Source of the DNA: JABDMH01 sp965223165
GTDB taxonomy: Bacteria > Bacteroidota > Bacteroidia > Chitinophagales > Saprospiraceae
Length of the DNA stretch: 64,000 nt
Reading direction: 5' to 3'
Assembly: GCA_965223165.1 (NCBI GenBank)
Contig: CBDCVQ010000007.1
Span: forward strand, 248,001 to 312,000
Shown here: piece after piece, positions 46,024 to 53,833 of the stretch
Layout: every line of letters begins with the position of its first letter
Position numbering within the stretch: position 1 is the first letter of the stretch
The notes under the pieces: generated by a model
Databases searched by the model: none
What the model was told of the DNA's origin: nothing
What the model saw: the letters and a program-made list of their open reading frames with translations, nothing else
Position numbers and translations under genes: made by a program

Positions 46024-46470
46024 CTAATTGGTCTTTTTCCTTCGCTGCTTCATCAGCTGCAGCAGGCGCTCTTTAAACTGGCGTTCGGCAGCAAAGAAGC
46101 GCAGAATCTTCTTGGCGCTGAGCACCGGACGAAGATCGTTGGTAAACCGGAGCTTAAGTTCGTGCTCCTGCTGCTCCAAGGCCATCTGAAGCTCGAGATA
46201 TTCGACGGCGTCGACCTCATCCATATCGAGGATACTCTTGGTGGGAGCCCGCTGGGCTTTGATCTCACGCTCGCTCTCCCTAAAGGCATTGTAGATTGGC
46301 CAGAAGGCCTGCGCCTCTTGGGGGGTGAGTTGCACCTTCTCCGTGATGAATGCAATTCTTTGCGTTTCTATGCGCTCCTCCAGGGGCCTTCGAAAGCCAT
46401 CGTTCTGGGCCTGCGCCCATAGCAGGCTGCAGCAAAGGAGTACGGGTATCAGCTTGAGTCTTTTTTTCAT
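46024..46470 (-). CDS. Exported Spy/CpxP-like small helical protein
   Basis: A 148-aa protein with a signal peptide (residues 1-22, ending AQAQ). The mature part is helical and charged, with the motif VQLTPQEAQAFWPIYNAFRESE typical of the Bacteroidota periplasmic proteins that accompany ECF sigma factors and resemble CpxP/Spy (LTxxQ-like). A basic tail follows (KQRRKKTN). ATG at 46470 is preferred over one four codons upstream because it begins directly with MKKR. It is the third gene of the sigma/anti-sigma unit, 39 bp downstream. Confidence 0.8.
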   Translation of the reverse strand: MKKRLKLIPVLLCCSLLWAQAQNDGFRRPLEERIETQRIAFITEKVQLTPQEAQAFWPIYNAFRESEREIKAQRAPTKSILDMDEVDAVEYLELQMALEQQEHELKLRFTNDLRPVLSAKKILRFFAAERQFKERLLQLMKQRRKKTN

Positions 46471-46509
46471 TTTGAATAGCATCTAAAGTAGGTTACAGAA
46501 TGATCGATC

Positions 46510-46992
46510 TCACAAAATGTCTTGCAGGGTCTCGATATCTACGTCTTCAAGCAGATCCTCCAGATAAGGATCGACATCATCGGCACTGATTATCTCTCCC
46601 AGGAGGTCGAGCTCTCCGCCGTCGTACAGATCGATCGCCTCAAAATCGTCCAAGTTTTGGCTCACGTACTGCAGGATCTCGTCGCTGCTAAAGTCGGCAG
46701 CCATCCACGCATCCTCGGTCCCGGACGGCCAGAACACAAATGCGCCAATCGCCAGCAATACCGTGGCCAGGGCCAGGGCCGGCCGCGGAGACCAAAGGGC
46801 GATGAGCCAACGCTCCAGGACCGGCCATACCCGCTGTTGCACCTGGCTCTCTTCCCCCTCCCGCAGGCGGTCTAGCACTTGGTCCGGCAACGTCTTAAAG
46901 TAGTTGTGTGGGACCACAAAAGGATTCTCCTCCTTCAGCCCTTGCAGGAAATCAGGTGTGTCCTCCTCGTTTCTTGGTCTATGATCTTGCAT
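46510..46992 (-). CDS. Putative membrane anti-sigma factor
   Basis: A 160-aa protein encoded 11 bp downstream of the ECF sigma gene. It has a cytoplasmic N-terminus with NPFVVPHNYFKTLPDQVLDRL, a sequence seen in Bacteroidota proteins at this locus, one TM helix at about residues 74-90 (LALATVLLAIGAFVFW), and an acidic periplasmic tail (about residues 95-160, pI very low). No zinc-binding HxxxCxxC motif is present, so it is not a ZAS-type anti-sigma. The role is inferred from its position and topology. Confidence 0.7.
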   Translation of the reverse strand: MQDHRPRNEEDTPDFLQGLKEENPFVVPHNYFKTLPDQVLDRLREGEESQVQQRVWPVLERWLIALWSPRPALALATVLLAIGAFVFWPSGTEDAWMAADFSSDEILQYVSQNLDDFEAIDLYDGGELDLLGEIISADDVDPYLEDLLEDVDIETLQDIL

Positions 46993-47003
46993 AGCATCTC
47001 TTT

Positions 47004-47558
47004 TTACACTTGCACATTCTTGAAGTAGTGTTCGAGCTTTTTCACCGCGTGATGATAGCTGGCCTTTAGTGCTCCCACGGACGTTCGCAAGGCCTCCGAG
47101 ATCTCTTGATAGGGCATCTCGTCAAAGTAGCGCATATTAAACACCAGGCGTTGCTTATCTGGCAGCGTGGCCAGGGCGGTAAAGAGTAGTCGCTGGGCGT
47201 CGGTGCCGTCAAAGTACTCATCTGCCTGCAGTCGCGATGCCGTGTCCAGACCCTCTTGCTCCAACGATGAAGTAGCGTTCCGCTTCTTTCGATTGACGTA
47301 AGTGATCGCTTCGTTACTGGCAATCTTGTATATCCAGGTATACAGCTTGGCATGGCCTCTAAACCGATCGATACTGCGGTACACCTTGATAAAGGTATTT
47401 TGCACGATATCGTTGGCATCGTCATGGTCCATGACAAACTTTCTGACATGCCAATACACCCGCTCTTGGTACTTGCCCATCAACTCTCTAAAGCCCTGCT
47501 CGCGTGTCTCCGAGTCCCGCATCAATCCCAGCAACCTGTCATCCTGCTCGTCGATCAC
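47004..47558 (-). CDS. ECF RNA polymerase sigma factor
   Basis: A 184-aa sigma-70 family protein with region 2 (YWHVRKFVMDHDDANDIVQN then TFIKVYRSIDRF and KLYTWIYKIASNEAI) and region 4 (LPDKQRLVFNMRYFDEMPYQ then EISEALRTSVGALKASYHHA). No sigma-1 or sigma-3 domain, as expected for the ECF class. The only in-frame start is GTG at 47558. It heads an operon with a membrane anti-sigma-like and a Spy-like exported protein, a layout typical of envelope-stress modules. It diverges from the acyltransferase gene. Confidence 0.95.
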   Translation of the reverse strand: MIDEQDDRLLGLMRDSETREQGFRELMGKYQERVYWHVRKFVMDHDDANDIVQNTFIKVYRSIDRFRGHAKLYTWIYKIASNEAITYVNRKKRNATSSLEQEGLDTASRLQADEYFDGTDAQRLLFTALATLPDKQRLVFNMRYFDEMPYQEISEALRTSVGALKASYHHAVKKLEHYFKNVQV

Positions 47559-47695
47559 GAAATAGGGTTTTTGTTTTGATACATTGCTATGACCATCCTA
47601 CGTGACAAAGGTTTAACCGCCATTCACACTTTTCTGTGGTAGGCCAAACCACAACCATACCTGTTTTTCTATATTTAGTCACATCCCGATACAAT

Positions 47696-48244
47696 ATGAT
47701 GCGCTACTTGAGTAAGATCGCACTGTGGCTGTGGGGCTTTAAGATCGTGGGCGACGCAGGAAATAAGATACCAAAAAAGGTGTTTGCCGTTGCACCGCAC
47801 ACCTCGGCGTGGGACTTCCCCTTGGGGCTGTTGGTACGGAGTGCCGCTGGCATGAAGGTATCTTTTGTGGGTAAGGACAGTCTCTTCAAGCCGCCTTTTG
47901 GCTTCATCTTCCGATGGCTGGGTGGCTATCCAGTGGATCGCAGCAAGAGCACCAACTTCGTACAGGCAGCGGTCCGGATCTTTCGCGAAAAGGATCGTTT
48001 TGCTTTGGTGCTGGCCCCGGAGGGCACACGGAAAAAGGTGACACGATTGAAAACCGGCTTCTACTATATCGCTCAGCAGGCGGAGGTGCCGATCATCCTG
48101 ATCCAGTTTGATTTTGCCCGACGCCAGGTCGTCTTTTCCGATCCCCTTTATCCGACAGATATGGATATGGACATGGCAAAAATTAATCGTTTCTTCGCCG
48201 GCGTGCGAGGGTTCAAGCCTGAGTTAAGTTTCGATCCAAAATAA
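47696..48244 (+). CDS. 1-acylglycerol-3-phosphate acyltransferase-family protein
   Basis: A 182-aa PlsC-type acyltransferase: the HxxxxD motif appears as APHTSAWDFPLG, followed by FVGKDSLFKPPFGFIFRWLGGYPVDR and the substrate motif LAPEGTRKK. Its short length and lack of a strong N-terminal TM resemble the subgroup sometimes called 'glycerol acyltransferase' in Bacteroidota. It may acylate lysophosphatidic acid or an ornithine lipid. The frame is open 20 codons upstream, but ATG at 47696 (or 47699) fits the family. ligA begins 84 bp downstream. Confidence 0.88.
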   Translation: MMRYLSKIALWLWGFKIVGDAGNKIPKKVFAVAPHTSAWDFPLGLLVRSAAGMKVSFVGKDSLFKPPFGFIFRWLGGYPVDRSKSTNFVQAAVRIFREKDRFALVLAPEGTRKKVTRLKTGFYYIAQQAEVPIILIQFDFARRQVVFSDPLYPTDMDMDMAKINRFFAGVRGFKPELSFDPK

Positions 48245-48328
48245 TCCAAGCAGCGCTTCATGTATAGGAAAGAAGAGGAGAGAAATCTCTTTGCCAAAAC
48301 CAGGGATGTACTAGATCCGCAGCATGCC

Positions 48329-50392
48329 ATGCCTTCCTGGGAGGAGGAGCTGACACTGATCAGGCAATTGGTGCGGTACCACGAATGGAAATATTACGTG
48401 CAAAATGATCCGGTGATCGCCGACTATGACTATGATTTGCTTTTCAAGAAGCTGGAGTCAATCGAGGCAGCGCATCCGGAGGCGATCACGCCCGATTCGC
48501 CCACCCAGCGCGTATCATCCGATCTGACCAGCGACTTTCCCACGGCCAAGCACCTGACACCCATGTTGTCGTTGGCCAACTCGTACAACGCCGAAGATCT
48601 AAGGGACTTTGACACATCCGTGCGAAAACTGTTGCACATTGAGGGCGACATCGCCTATGCGGTCGAACCCAAATTTGACGGAGGCAGTATCTCGTTGATC
48701 TACGAAGATGACCTCCTCGCCCGGGCGGCCACCCGAGGCAATGGTCAGCAAGGGGATGAGATGACTGCAAATGCTAAGACCATTCGCTCGATCCCATTGC
48801 GAGCCGACTTTTCTCGGCAACATATCCGGCGGATTGAGGTGCGAGGCGAGGCCATCATCCCCAAGGCCTCCTTTGACGAGATCAATGAAAAACGGGCTGA
48901 AGCAGGACTGCCCTTATTTGCCAATGCGCGAAACGCCGCTACGGGTGGTCTGCGTATGAAGGATCCCAATGATACCGCCAGACGCGGTATCGAAGCATTT
49001 GTCTACCAGATATCGCACATCGATCACGTGGATGGGCTGGAGAGTGAAGGACTCACCACGCAATGGGAGCGCATGAACTACCTGCAAGGGTTGGGCTTCA
49101 AAGTGCCGGGCCCTGCTCGCAAGAAGTGCAACAACATTGAGGAGGTCATTGCCTTCTGTGAGGATTGGGAACGCCGAAGGGACACCTATCCCTACGAGAT
49201 CGACGGCATGGTCGTCAAAGTCAACCGGCTCGACTACCAGCAAGTCGTCGGCTCCACCAGTCATCACCCCCGTTGGGCCATTGCTTTTAAGTTTAAGGCT
49301 AAGCAAGCGACCACCCAACTGCTCAGCATCGAGTATCAAGTAGGCAAAATCGGATCGATCACCCCCGTCGCCAAACTCGAGCCGGTGCAACTGGCGGGTG
49401 TCACGGTATCGTCCGTGTCTCTGCACAACGAAGACTTCATCACAGGTAAGGATCTGCGACTGGGTGACCAAGTCGTGGTCGAGCGAGCCGGTGATGTGAT
49501 TCCCCACATCGTCAAGGCACTCCCGGACCTCCGCGACGGTTCCGAGCAGATTATCCACTTTCCCCGCACCTGTCCCATCAACACCGAGGAAGAAATCACC
49601 CTGGTGCGCGAGGATGACGAATCCGCCTGGCGCTGTCCCACTTGCAGCTGCGGAGCACAGGACCTGCAGCGCATGATCTTTCATGTCTCCAAAGTAGCGA
49701 TGAACATTGATGGATTTGGACGGTCCATGGTCGAGCGCTTTTACGAACTGGGGTGGCTGCGCACGCTGGCCGATATCTATCGCCTCGACTACAGCCAGAT
49801 CGCCGCGCTCGAGGGATTTGGCGAAAAGTCGGCGGCAAAGCTGCAACAGTCCATAGATCGCGCCAAGAAGAACCCGATCAAGCGACTGCTACATAGCCTG
49901 AGTATCCATCACCTGGGTAAAAAGGCCTCTCAGATACTGGCTGAAAGGATAGGGCACGTGCTGGAACTGGCCCAATGGACGGAGGAGGACTACACGGAGA
50001 TCAAAGACATCGGGCCTGTGTTGGCCCAAAACATGGTGCGATTCTTTGCTGATGAAAGCCATGTTCGTCTTTTGCAAGAGTTGGAGACCCTAGGTGTCAA
50101 TCTGCGACAGACGGAAGAGGATCGTCCGATCGAGATCACGTCGGATGCTCCCTTGGCAGGCAAAACCATCCTGTTTACAGGCACGCTGACCCACCTGAGC
50201 CGTAAAGAAGCCCAGGGCTTGGCTGCCAAACATGGGGCAAAGAACATCAGTGCGGTCAGCTCCAACCTGGACATCCTGGTGGTGGGCGAAAAGGCGGGCT
50301 CAAAGCTACGGAAGGCCGAGGCCCTTGGCACCGTTCAGATCTTGAGCGAGGAGGCCTTTCTGCAAATGCTGCCCGACGAGCCGAGCCTGTAG
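48329..50392 (+). CDS. ligA: NAD+-dependent DNA ligase LigA
   Basis: A 687-aa ligase from ATG 48329. With this start the adenylated lysine in EPKFDGG is residue 115, the same number as in E. coli LigA, which favours it over the ATG at 48260. It seals nicks in replication and repair. Domains in order: Ia (VRYHEWKYYVQNDPVIADYD), adenylation (to about 320), OB fold (about 325-400), zinc finger with CPIN...CPTCSC, helix-hairpin-helix (about 440-590) and BRCT (about 605-687, GKTILFTGTL). All expected domains are intact. Confidence 0.96.
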   Translation: MPSWEEELTLIRQLVRYHEWKYYVQNDPVIADYDYDLLFKKLESIEAAHPEAITPDSPTQRVSSDLTSDFPTAKHLTPMLSLANSYNAEDLRDFDTSVRKLLHIEGDIAYAVEPKFDGGSISLIYEDDLLARAATRGNGQQGDEMTANAKTIRSIPLRADFSRQHIRRIEVRGEAIIPKASFDEINEKRAEAGLPLFANARNAATGGLRMKDPNDTARRGIEAFVYQISHIDHVDGLESEGLTTQWERMNYLQGLGFKVPGPARKKCNNIEEVIAFCEDWERRRDTYPYEIDGMVVKVNRLDYQQVVGSTSHHPRWAIAFKFKAKQATTQLLSIEYQVGKIGSITPVAKLEPVQLAGVTVSSVSLHNEDFITGKDLRLGDQVVVERAGDVIPHIVKALPDLRDGSEQIIHFPRTCPINTEEEITLVREDDESAWRCPTCSCGAQDLQRMIFHVSKVAMNIDGFGRSMVERFYELGWLRTLADIYRLDYSQIAALEGFGEKSAAKLQQSIDRAKKNPIKRLLHSLSIHHLGKKASQILAERIGHVLELAQWTEEDYTEIKDIGPVLAQNMVRFFADESHVRLLQELETLGVNLRQTEEDRPIEITSDAPLAGKTILFTGTLTHLSRKEAQGLAAKHGAKNISAVSSNLDILVVGEKAGSKLRKAEALGTVQILSEEAFLQMLPDEPSL

Positions 50393-50456
50393 CGGACTGC
50401 TTGAAAGGAAATACCTGACCACATATCCCGCGTGACTAAACCGTACTTTTAAAGCC

Positions 50457-51236
50457 ATGGGGCAATCCGGACGATGGACCATCGGCACGCGTCATGTCAT
50501 CACCTATGGCGGACTCATGCTCCTGTCCACTTGCATGGCGTGGCTACCTGGCTGCCGGCCGGCGCCAAAAACGGACCTGTCCGAAGTACAGCAAGACCCG
50601 ATCCGACCACCCAAGCCAGTCGATACAGCAGTGTGGCAGCCAGCAGATACCCTGCCTTCGGATTGGGTCGACCTGATCGCCTTGGATTCCACCATTCAGA
50701 TGAGTCTCAAGTATGCTACCGTCGACAACTTTGTGGAAGAGCAGATGTACCCTTGCCAGCGGTGTCTACTCCGACCCGAGGTGGCCCAAGCCCTGCTCGG
50801 CGTGCAGATCAAACTGCGCGCCATGCGTCTGGGCTTGAAGGTCTTTGATTGCTATCGGCCGCATTCCATCCAGCAGCGCCTCTGGGACAAGGTGCCGGAT
50901 GCTACCTACGTCACGCCACCTGACAAGGGGAGCATGCACAATCGGGGTGCCGCCGTCGACCTCACCTTGGTCACGCCGGCCGGCGATGAGCTGGACATGG
51001 GTACCGCATTTGACCATTTTGGTCCGAAGGCACATCACACCTACCTCGATCTGGATCCGCAGGTACTGGCCAATCGACAGCTACTCAAAGAGCAGATGGC
51101 AGCGGGGGGCTTCGGACACATCCGTACCGAATGGTGGCACTACTCTTATCGGTCAAAGACCTACGAGATCGCTGACTATCGATGGTCCTGCCCGGGCGTT
51201 TGGACGCCGGTTGAAGAGCTTTGGACCGATCGCTAG
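50457..51236 (+). CDS. VanX/DdpX-type D-Ala-D-Ala dipeptidase, probable lipoprotein
   Basis: A 259-aa protein with an N-terminal hydrophobic segment and lipobox WLPGCRPA (Cys about residue 37). The M15D metallopeptidase domain shows the zinc ligands in SMHNRGAAVDLTL (His and Asp) and EWWHYSY (Glu and His), preceded by FDCYRPHSIQQRLW. It would hydrolyse D-Ala-D-Ala or other D-amino-acid dipeptides in the periplasm, consistent with peptidoglycan turnover. There are no vanH, vanA or vanS/R genes nearby, so it is not a vancomycin-resistance cluster. Confidence 0.92.
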   Translation: MGQSGRWTIGTRHVITYGGLMLLSTCMAWLPGCRPAPKTDLSEVQQDPIRPPKPVDTAVWQPADTLPSDWVDLIALDSTIQMSLKYATVDNFVEEQMYPCQRCLLRPEVAQALLGVQIKLRAMRLGLKVFDCYRPHSIQQRLWDKVPDATYVTPPDKGSMHNRGAAVDLTLVTPAGDELDMGTAFDHFGPKAHHTYLDLDPQVLANRQLLKEQMAAGGFGHIRTEWWHYSYRSKTYEIADYRWSCPGVWTPVEELWTDR

Positions 51237-51481
51237 CCGGTTTGGTCTTAGATCCGATCATCGCCGAAAACAAAATGTGTCTCTGTCCGTTCTCCTAAAT
51301 GCGTCTTGGAGCAGTGCCACAGGCAATGCGGTTCTCCCTTTGCGCCACTGGACATGAAGATCCTCGAGCAGCACATATTGGCACCCCCCAATAAGGGAGG
51401 GGAGTCGGGCTGCACGACGCGCTGTCACCAACTGCAGGCCAGGTTGGGACATTCGTGCGGCAGGATCGAGGTGTATTTGTT

Positions 51482-51489
51482 AATTTTGG
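51482..51489 (+). promoter_or_regulatory. Putative -7 element before the MoxR ATPase gene
   Basis: TAATTTTG matches TAnnTTTG and ends 35 nt before the ATG at 51525. No -33 match was found. The preceding 245 bp hold no credible gene. Confidence 0.35.
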
Positions 51490-51524
51490 CCGACCTAAAC
51501 AACAGGTTCCCTAGTATTTAACGT

Positions 51525-52502
51525 ATGTCGACAATCGAATCTACTTACAAGACGGATGTAGAAGCCGTCGATGCACTGGCACAGGCCTACAAAGATCTAC
51601 GAGCTGAAATAGCCAAAGTGATCGTAGGTCAAGATGAGGTGGTACAGTCCGTCCTGATTTCACTCTTTAGCAATGGTCACAGCCTCCTGGTAGGGGTACC
51701 CGGCTTAGCCAAAACGCTGCTGGTCAGCACTATTGCAGACGTTTTGGATTTGGACTTCAAGCGCATTCAGTTTACGCCTGATCTGATGCCCTCGGACATC
51801 ACGGGCTCTGAGATCCTGGACGAAGACCGGCATTTCAAGTTTAATCATGGGCCACTATTCTCCAACATTGTGTTGGCAGATGAGATCAACCGGACACCCC
51901 CGAAGACGCAGGCGGCCCTGCTGGAGGCCATGCAAGAGCGCAGTGTCACCGTCTCTGGGCATCGGCACTTGCTGCCCCAGCCTTTCTTTGTGCTGGCCAC
52001 ACAAAACCCCATCGAGCAAGAAGGAACCTATCCCCTGCCGGAAGCGCAGTTGGATCGCTTCATGTTTAATATCCCCTTGACTTACCCGAGCTACGAGGAG
52101 GAGATCAAAGTCGTCAAGGAAACCACTTCGAGCTACCAGCCCGACCTGGGTCATATCCTGGGTGCTGATCAGATTCAGTTTTTCCAGGCCCTGGTCCGCA
52201 AGATCCCGATCGCAGACAAGGTGCTGGAGTACGCCGTGGAGTTGGCAAATAAGACGCGACCGCACTCCAAGATGGCTCCCGACATCGTGAAACAGTTTAT
52301 CACCTGGGGAGCCGGACCGAGGGCCTCGCAATACCTGGTCCTGGGGGCCAAATGCCATGCAGCCATCCGGGGCAAGTACTCTCCGGATATTGAGGATATC
52401 CAGGCGATCGCCAAGTACGTATTGAGGCACCGCATCGTCCGCAACTATAAGGCAGAGGCCGAGGGTGTCTCCGAAGATCAGATCGTCCAAAAACTTTTCT
52501 GA
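51525..52502 (+). CDS. MoxR-family AAA+ ATPase
   Basis: A 325-aa AAA+ protein: Walker A GVPGLAKTLL (variant GxxGxxKT), Walker B IVLADEINRTPPKTQAALLEAM, sensor-1 FVLATQNPIEQEG, arginine finger in PEAQLDRFMF, and the C-terminal lid with PDIEDIQAIAKYVLRHRI. MoxR proteins assist maturation of metal enzymes or membrane complexes together with vWA or DUF58 proteins. In this window no DUF58, vWA or aerotolerance gene follows; downstream is a DUF4837 lipoprotein. Confidence 0.93.
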   Translation: MSTIESTYKTDVEAVDALAQAYKDLRAEIAKVIVGQDEVVQSVLISLFSNGHSLLVGVPGLAKTLLVSTIADVLDLDFKRIQFTPDLMPSDITGSEILDEDRHFKFNHGPLFSNIVLADEINRTPPKTQAALLEAMQERSVTVSGHRHLLPQPFFVLATQNPIEQEGTYPLPEAQLDRFMFNIPLTYPSYEEEIKVVKETTSSYQPDLGHILGADQIQFFQALVRKIPIADKVLEYAVELANKTRPHSKMAPDIVKQFITWGAGPRASQYLVLGAKCHAAIRGKYSPDIEDIQAIAKYVLRHRIVRNYKAEAEGVSEDQIVQKLF

Positions 52503-52600
52503 TCCCGCCAAGGGGGAAAAATCTAGTGGACTTTCTCCCCCAAATCACCCGGGGATAGACCGATCGTCACGGCGGGTTATCCGTTGTGCAGACGAACCTC

Positions 52601-52608
52601 TATCTTTG
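52601..52608 (+). promoter_or_regulatory. Putative -7 element before the DUF4837 gene
   Basis: TATCTTTG, an exact TAnnTTTG match, 78 nt before the ATG at 52687. A TTG at 52584-52586 is 14 nt upstream, shorter than optimal. Confidence 0.4.
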
Positions 52609-52686
52609 TTGGACAGCAAGGGTCGTTCTTGCAGAAATGCACCATTAATGAACTTTCAGTCATCTTCCCAACAGGAAGGATAAATT

Positions 52687-53775
52687 ATGATGTATATCAC
52701 GCAGCGGGCACTTTGGGTAGTAATTTTGGTGAGCAGCCTCTTGGGTTGCACGGAGGAAGCGCGCAAGAGATTGGAACCCACCCCGATTGCCGTTGGCTCG
52801 CTCAATCAACTGGCAGTCATCGCCGACGAATCTATGTGGAAGGGACCCGTAGGCGACAGCCTGGACTTTTATTTTGCTTCCGCTTATCCCATTCTCCCAC
52901 AGCCGGAGCCCCTCTTTGACTTGAAGCACTTCTCACCGGCTATGCTCAGTGAAGAATCCACCCGCAAGGAGTTGAAGGTCTATCTCCTGCTTTCCGACCT
53001 GTCCAATGATGACTCACCCACTACACAGATGGTCAAACAAGATCTGGGCAGTGAGAAAGTACGCCGGGCTCGTGAGGACGGCAGCTTCTGTACGTCGATC
53101 GGCCGTGATCGATGGGCCAAGGATCAGCTCCTCATCTATCTGTTCACCTTTGGTGAGGACAAGTTGATGACAGAAGTGGTAGATCGCTTTCCCAGTATTG
53201 CGAAGGCCGTCCAGGATCACTACTATGATCAAATCGATGCCACCACCTATCTCGGTGGCACCAATGCAGGTGCTGTCAACACTATTCAGGAGACGATTGG
53301 TTGCTATCTCAATGTACCTGCCGGGTACCGAGTGAATGCCCAAGAAGAAAACCTCGTCTGGTTGATGCACCAAACCGATCTGGCCTCCTCCAATCTGCTG
53401 CTGCATCGCCTGCCGTACGAGTCTCAAGATCAATTTAATAAGGAGAATATCGTGGCCCTTCGCAACGAACTGGGCAAGATCGTGACCAGCAGCCTGGACA
53501 ACACTTATATGCGCACCAACACCGAGGATCTGCCTACCATTTTGCAGTCGACGCAACTGGATGATGCCTTCGCCGTCGAGATGCGCGGCATCTGGGAAAT
53601 GGAGGGCGATTTCCTGGCGGGTCCTTACATCTCTTACCTGGTACATGACCAGGCCAATGATCAATTGGTATTTGCCGAGGGATTTGTGCTGGCACCCGGA
53701 GAAAAGAAGCGCAACCGCATGCTGTATCTCAAGCACATCCTACAATCACTCAGTCTGACCAAGCGGACTAACTAG
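52687..53775 (+). CDS. DUF4837 family lipoprotein
   Basis: A 362-aa protein with a lipoprotein signal ending SLLGCTEE (Cys about residue 20). The mature part follows the Bacteroidota DUF4837 pattern: LAVIADESMWKGPVGDSL, LPQPEPLFDLKHF, then a long mixed region with DGSFCTSIGRDRWAKDQLLI and a second beta sandwich including GIWEMEGDFLAGPYISYLV. Function is unknown; the conserved, phylum-restricted distribution suggests an envelope role. A TATCTTTG -7 box is upstream. Confidence 0.88.
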   Translation: MMYITQRALWVVILVSSLLGCTEEARKRLEPTPIAVGSLNQLAVIADESMWKGPVGDSLDFYFASAYPILPQPEPLFDLKHFSPAMLSEESTRKELKVYLLLSDLSNDDSPTTQMVKQDLGSEKVRRAREDGSFCTSIGRDRWAKDQLLIYLFTFGEDKLMTEVVDRFPSIAKAVQDHYYDQIDATTYLGGTNAGAVNTIQETIGCYLNVPAGYRVNAQEENLVWLMHQTDLASSNLLLHRLPYESQDQFNKENIVALRNELGKIVTSSLDNTYMRTNTEDLPTILQSTQLDDAFAVEMRGIWEMEGDFLAGPYISYLVHDQANDQLVFAEGFVLAPGEKKRNRMLYLKHILQSLSLTKRTN

Positions 53776-53833
53776 ATCGCAAAACCATTGTCTACCGACC
53801 CTCTCGCGGGGATGCGAGAACCAATTTGCTATC

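Noticed and set aside
50457..51236. VanX-like gene as part of a vancomycin-resistance cluster
   Set aside because: No vanH, vanA/B or two-component genes nearby; single dipeptidases of this family are common in Bacteroidota.
51306..51521. 71-codon plus-strand frame before the MoxR gene
   Set aside because: Cys/His-containing but with no recognisable motif, and it overlaps the putative promoter. Treated as chance.
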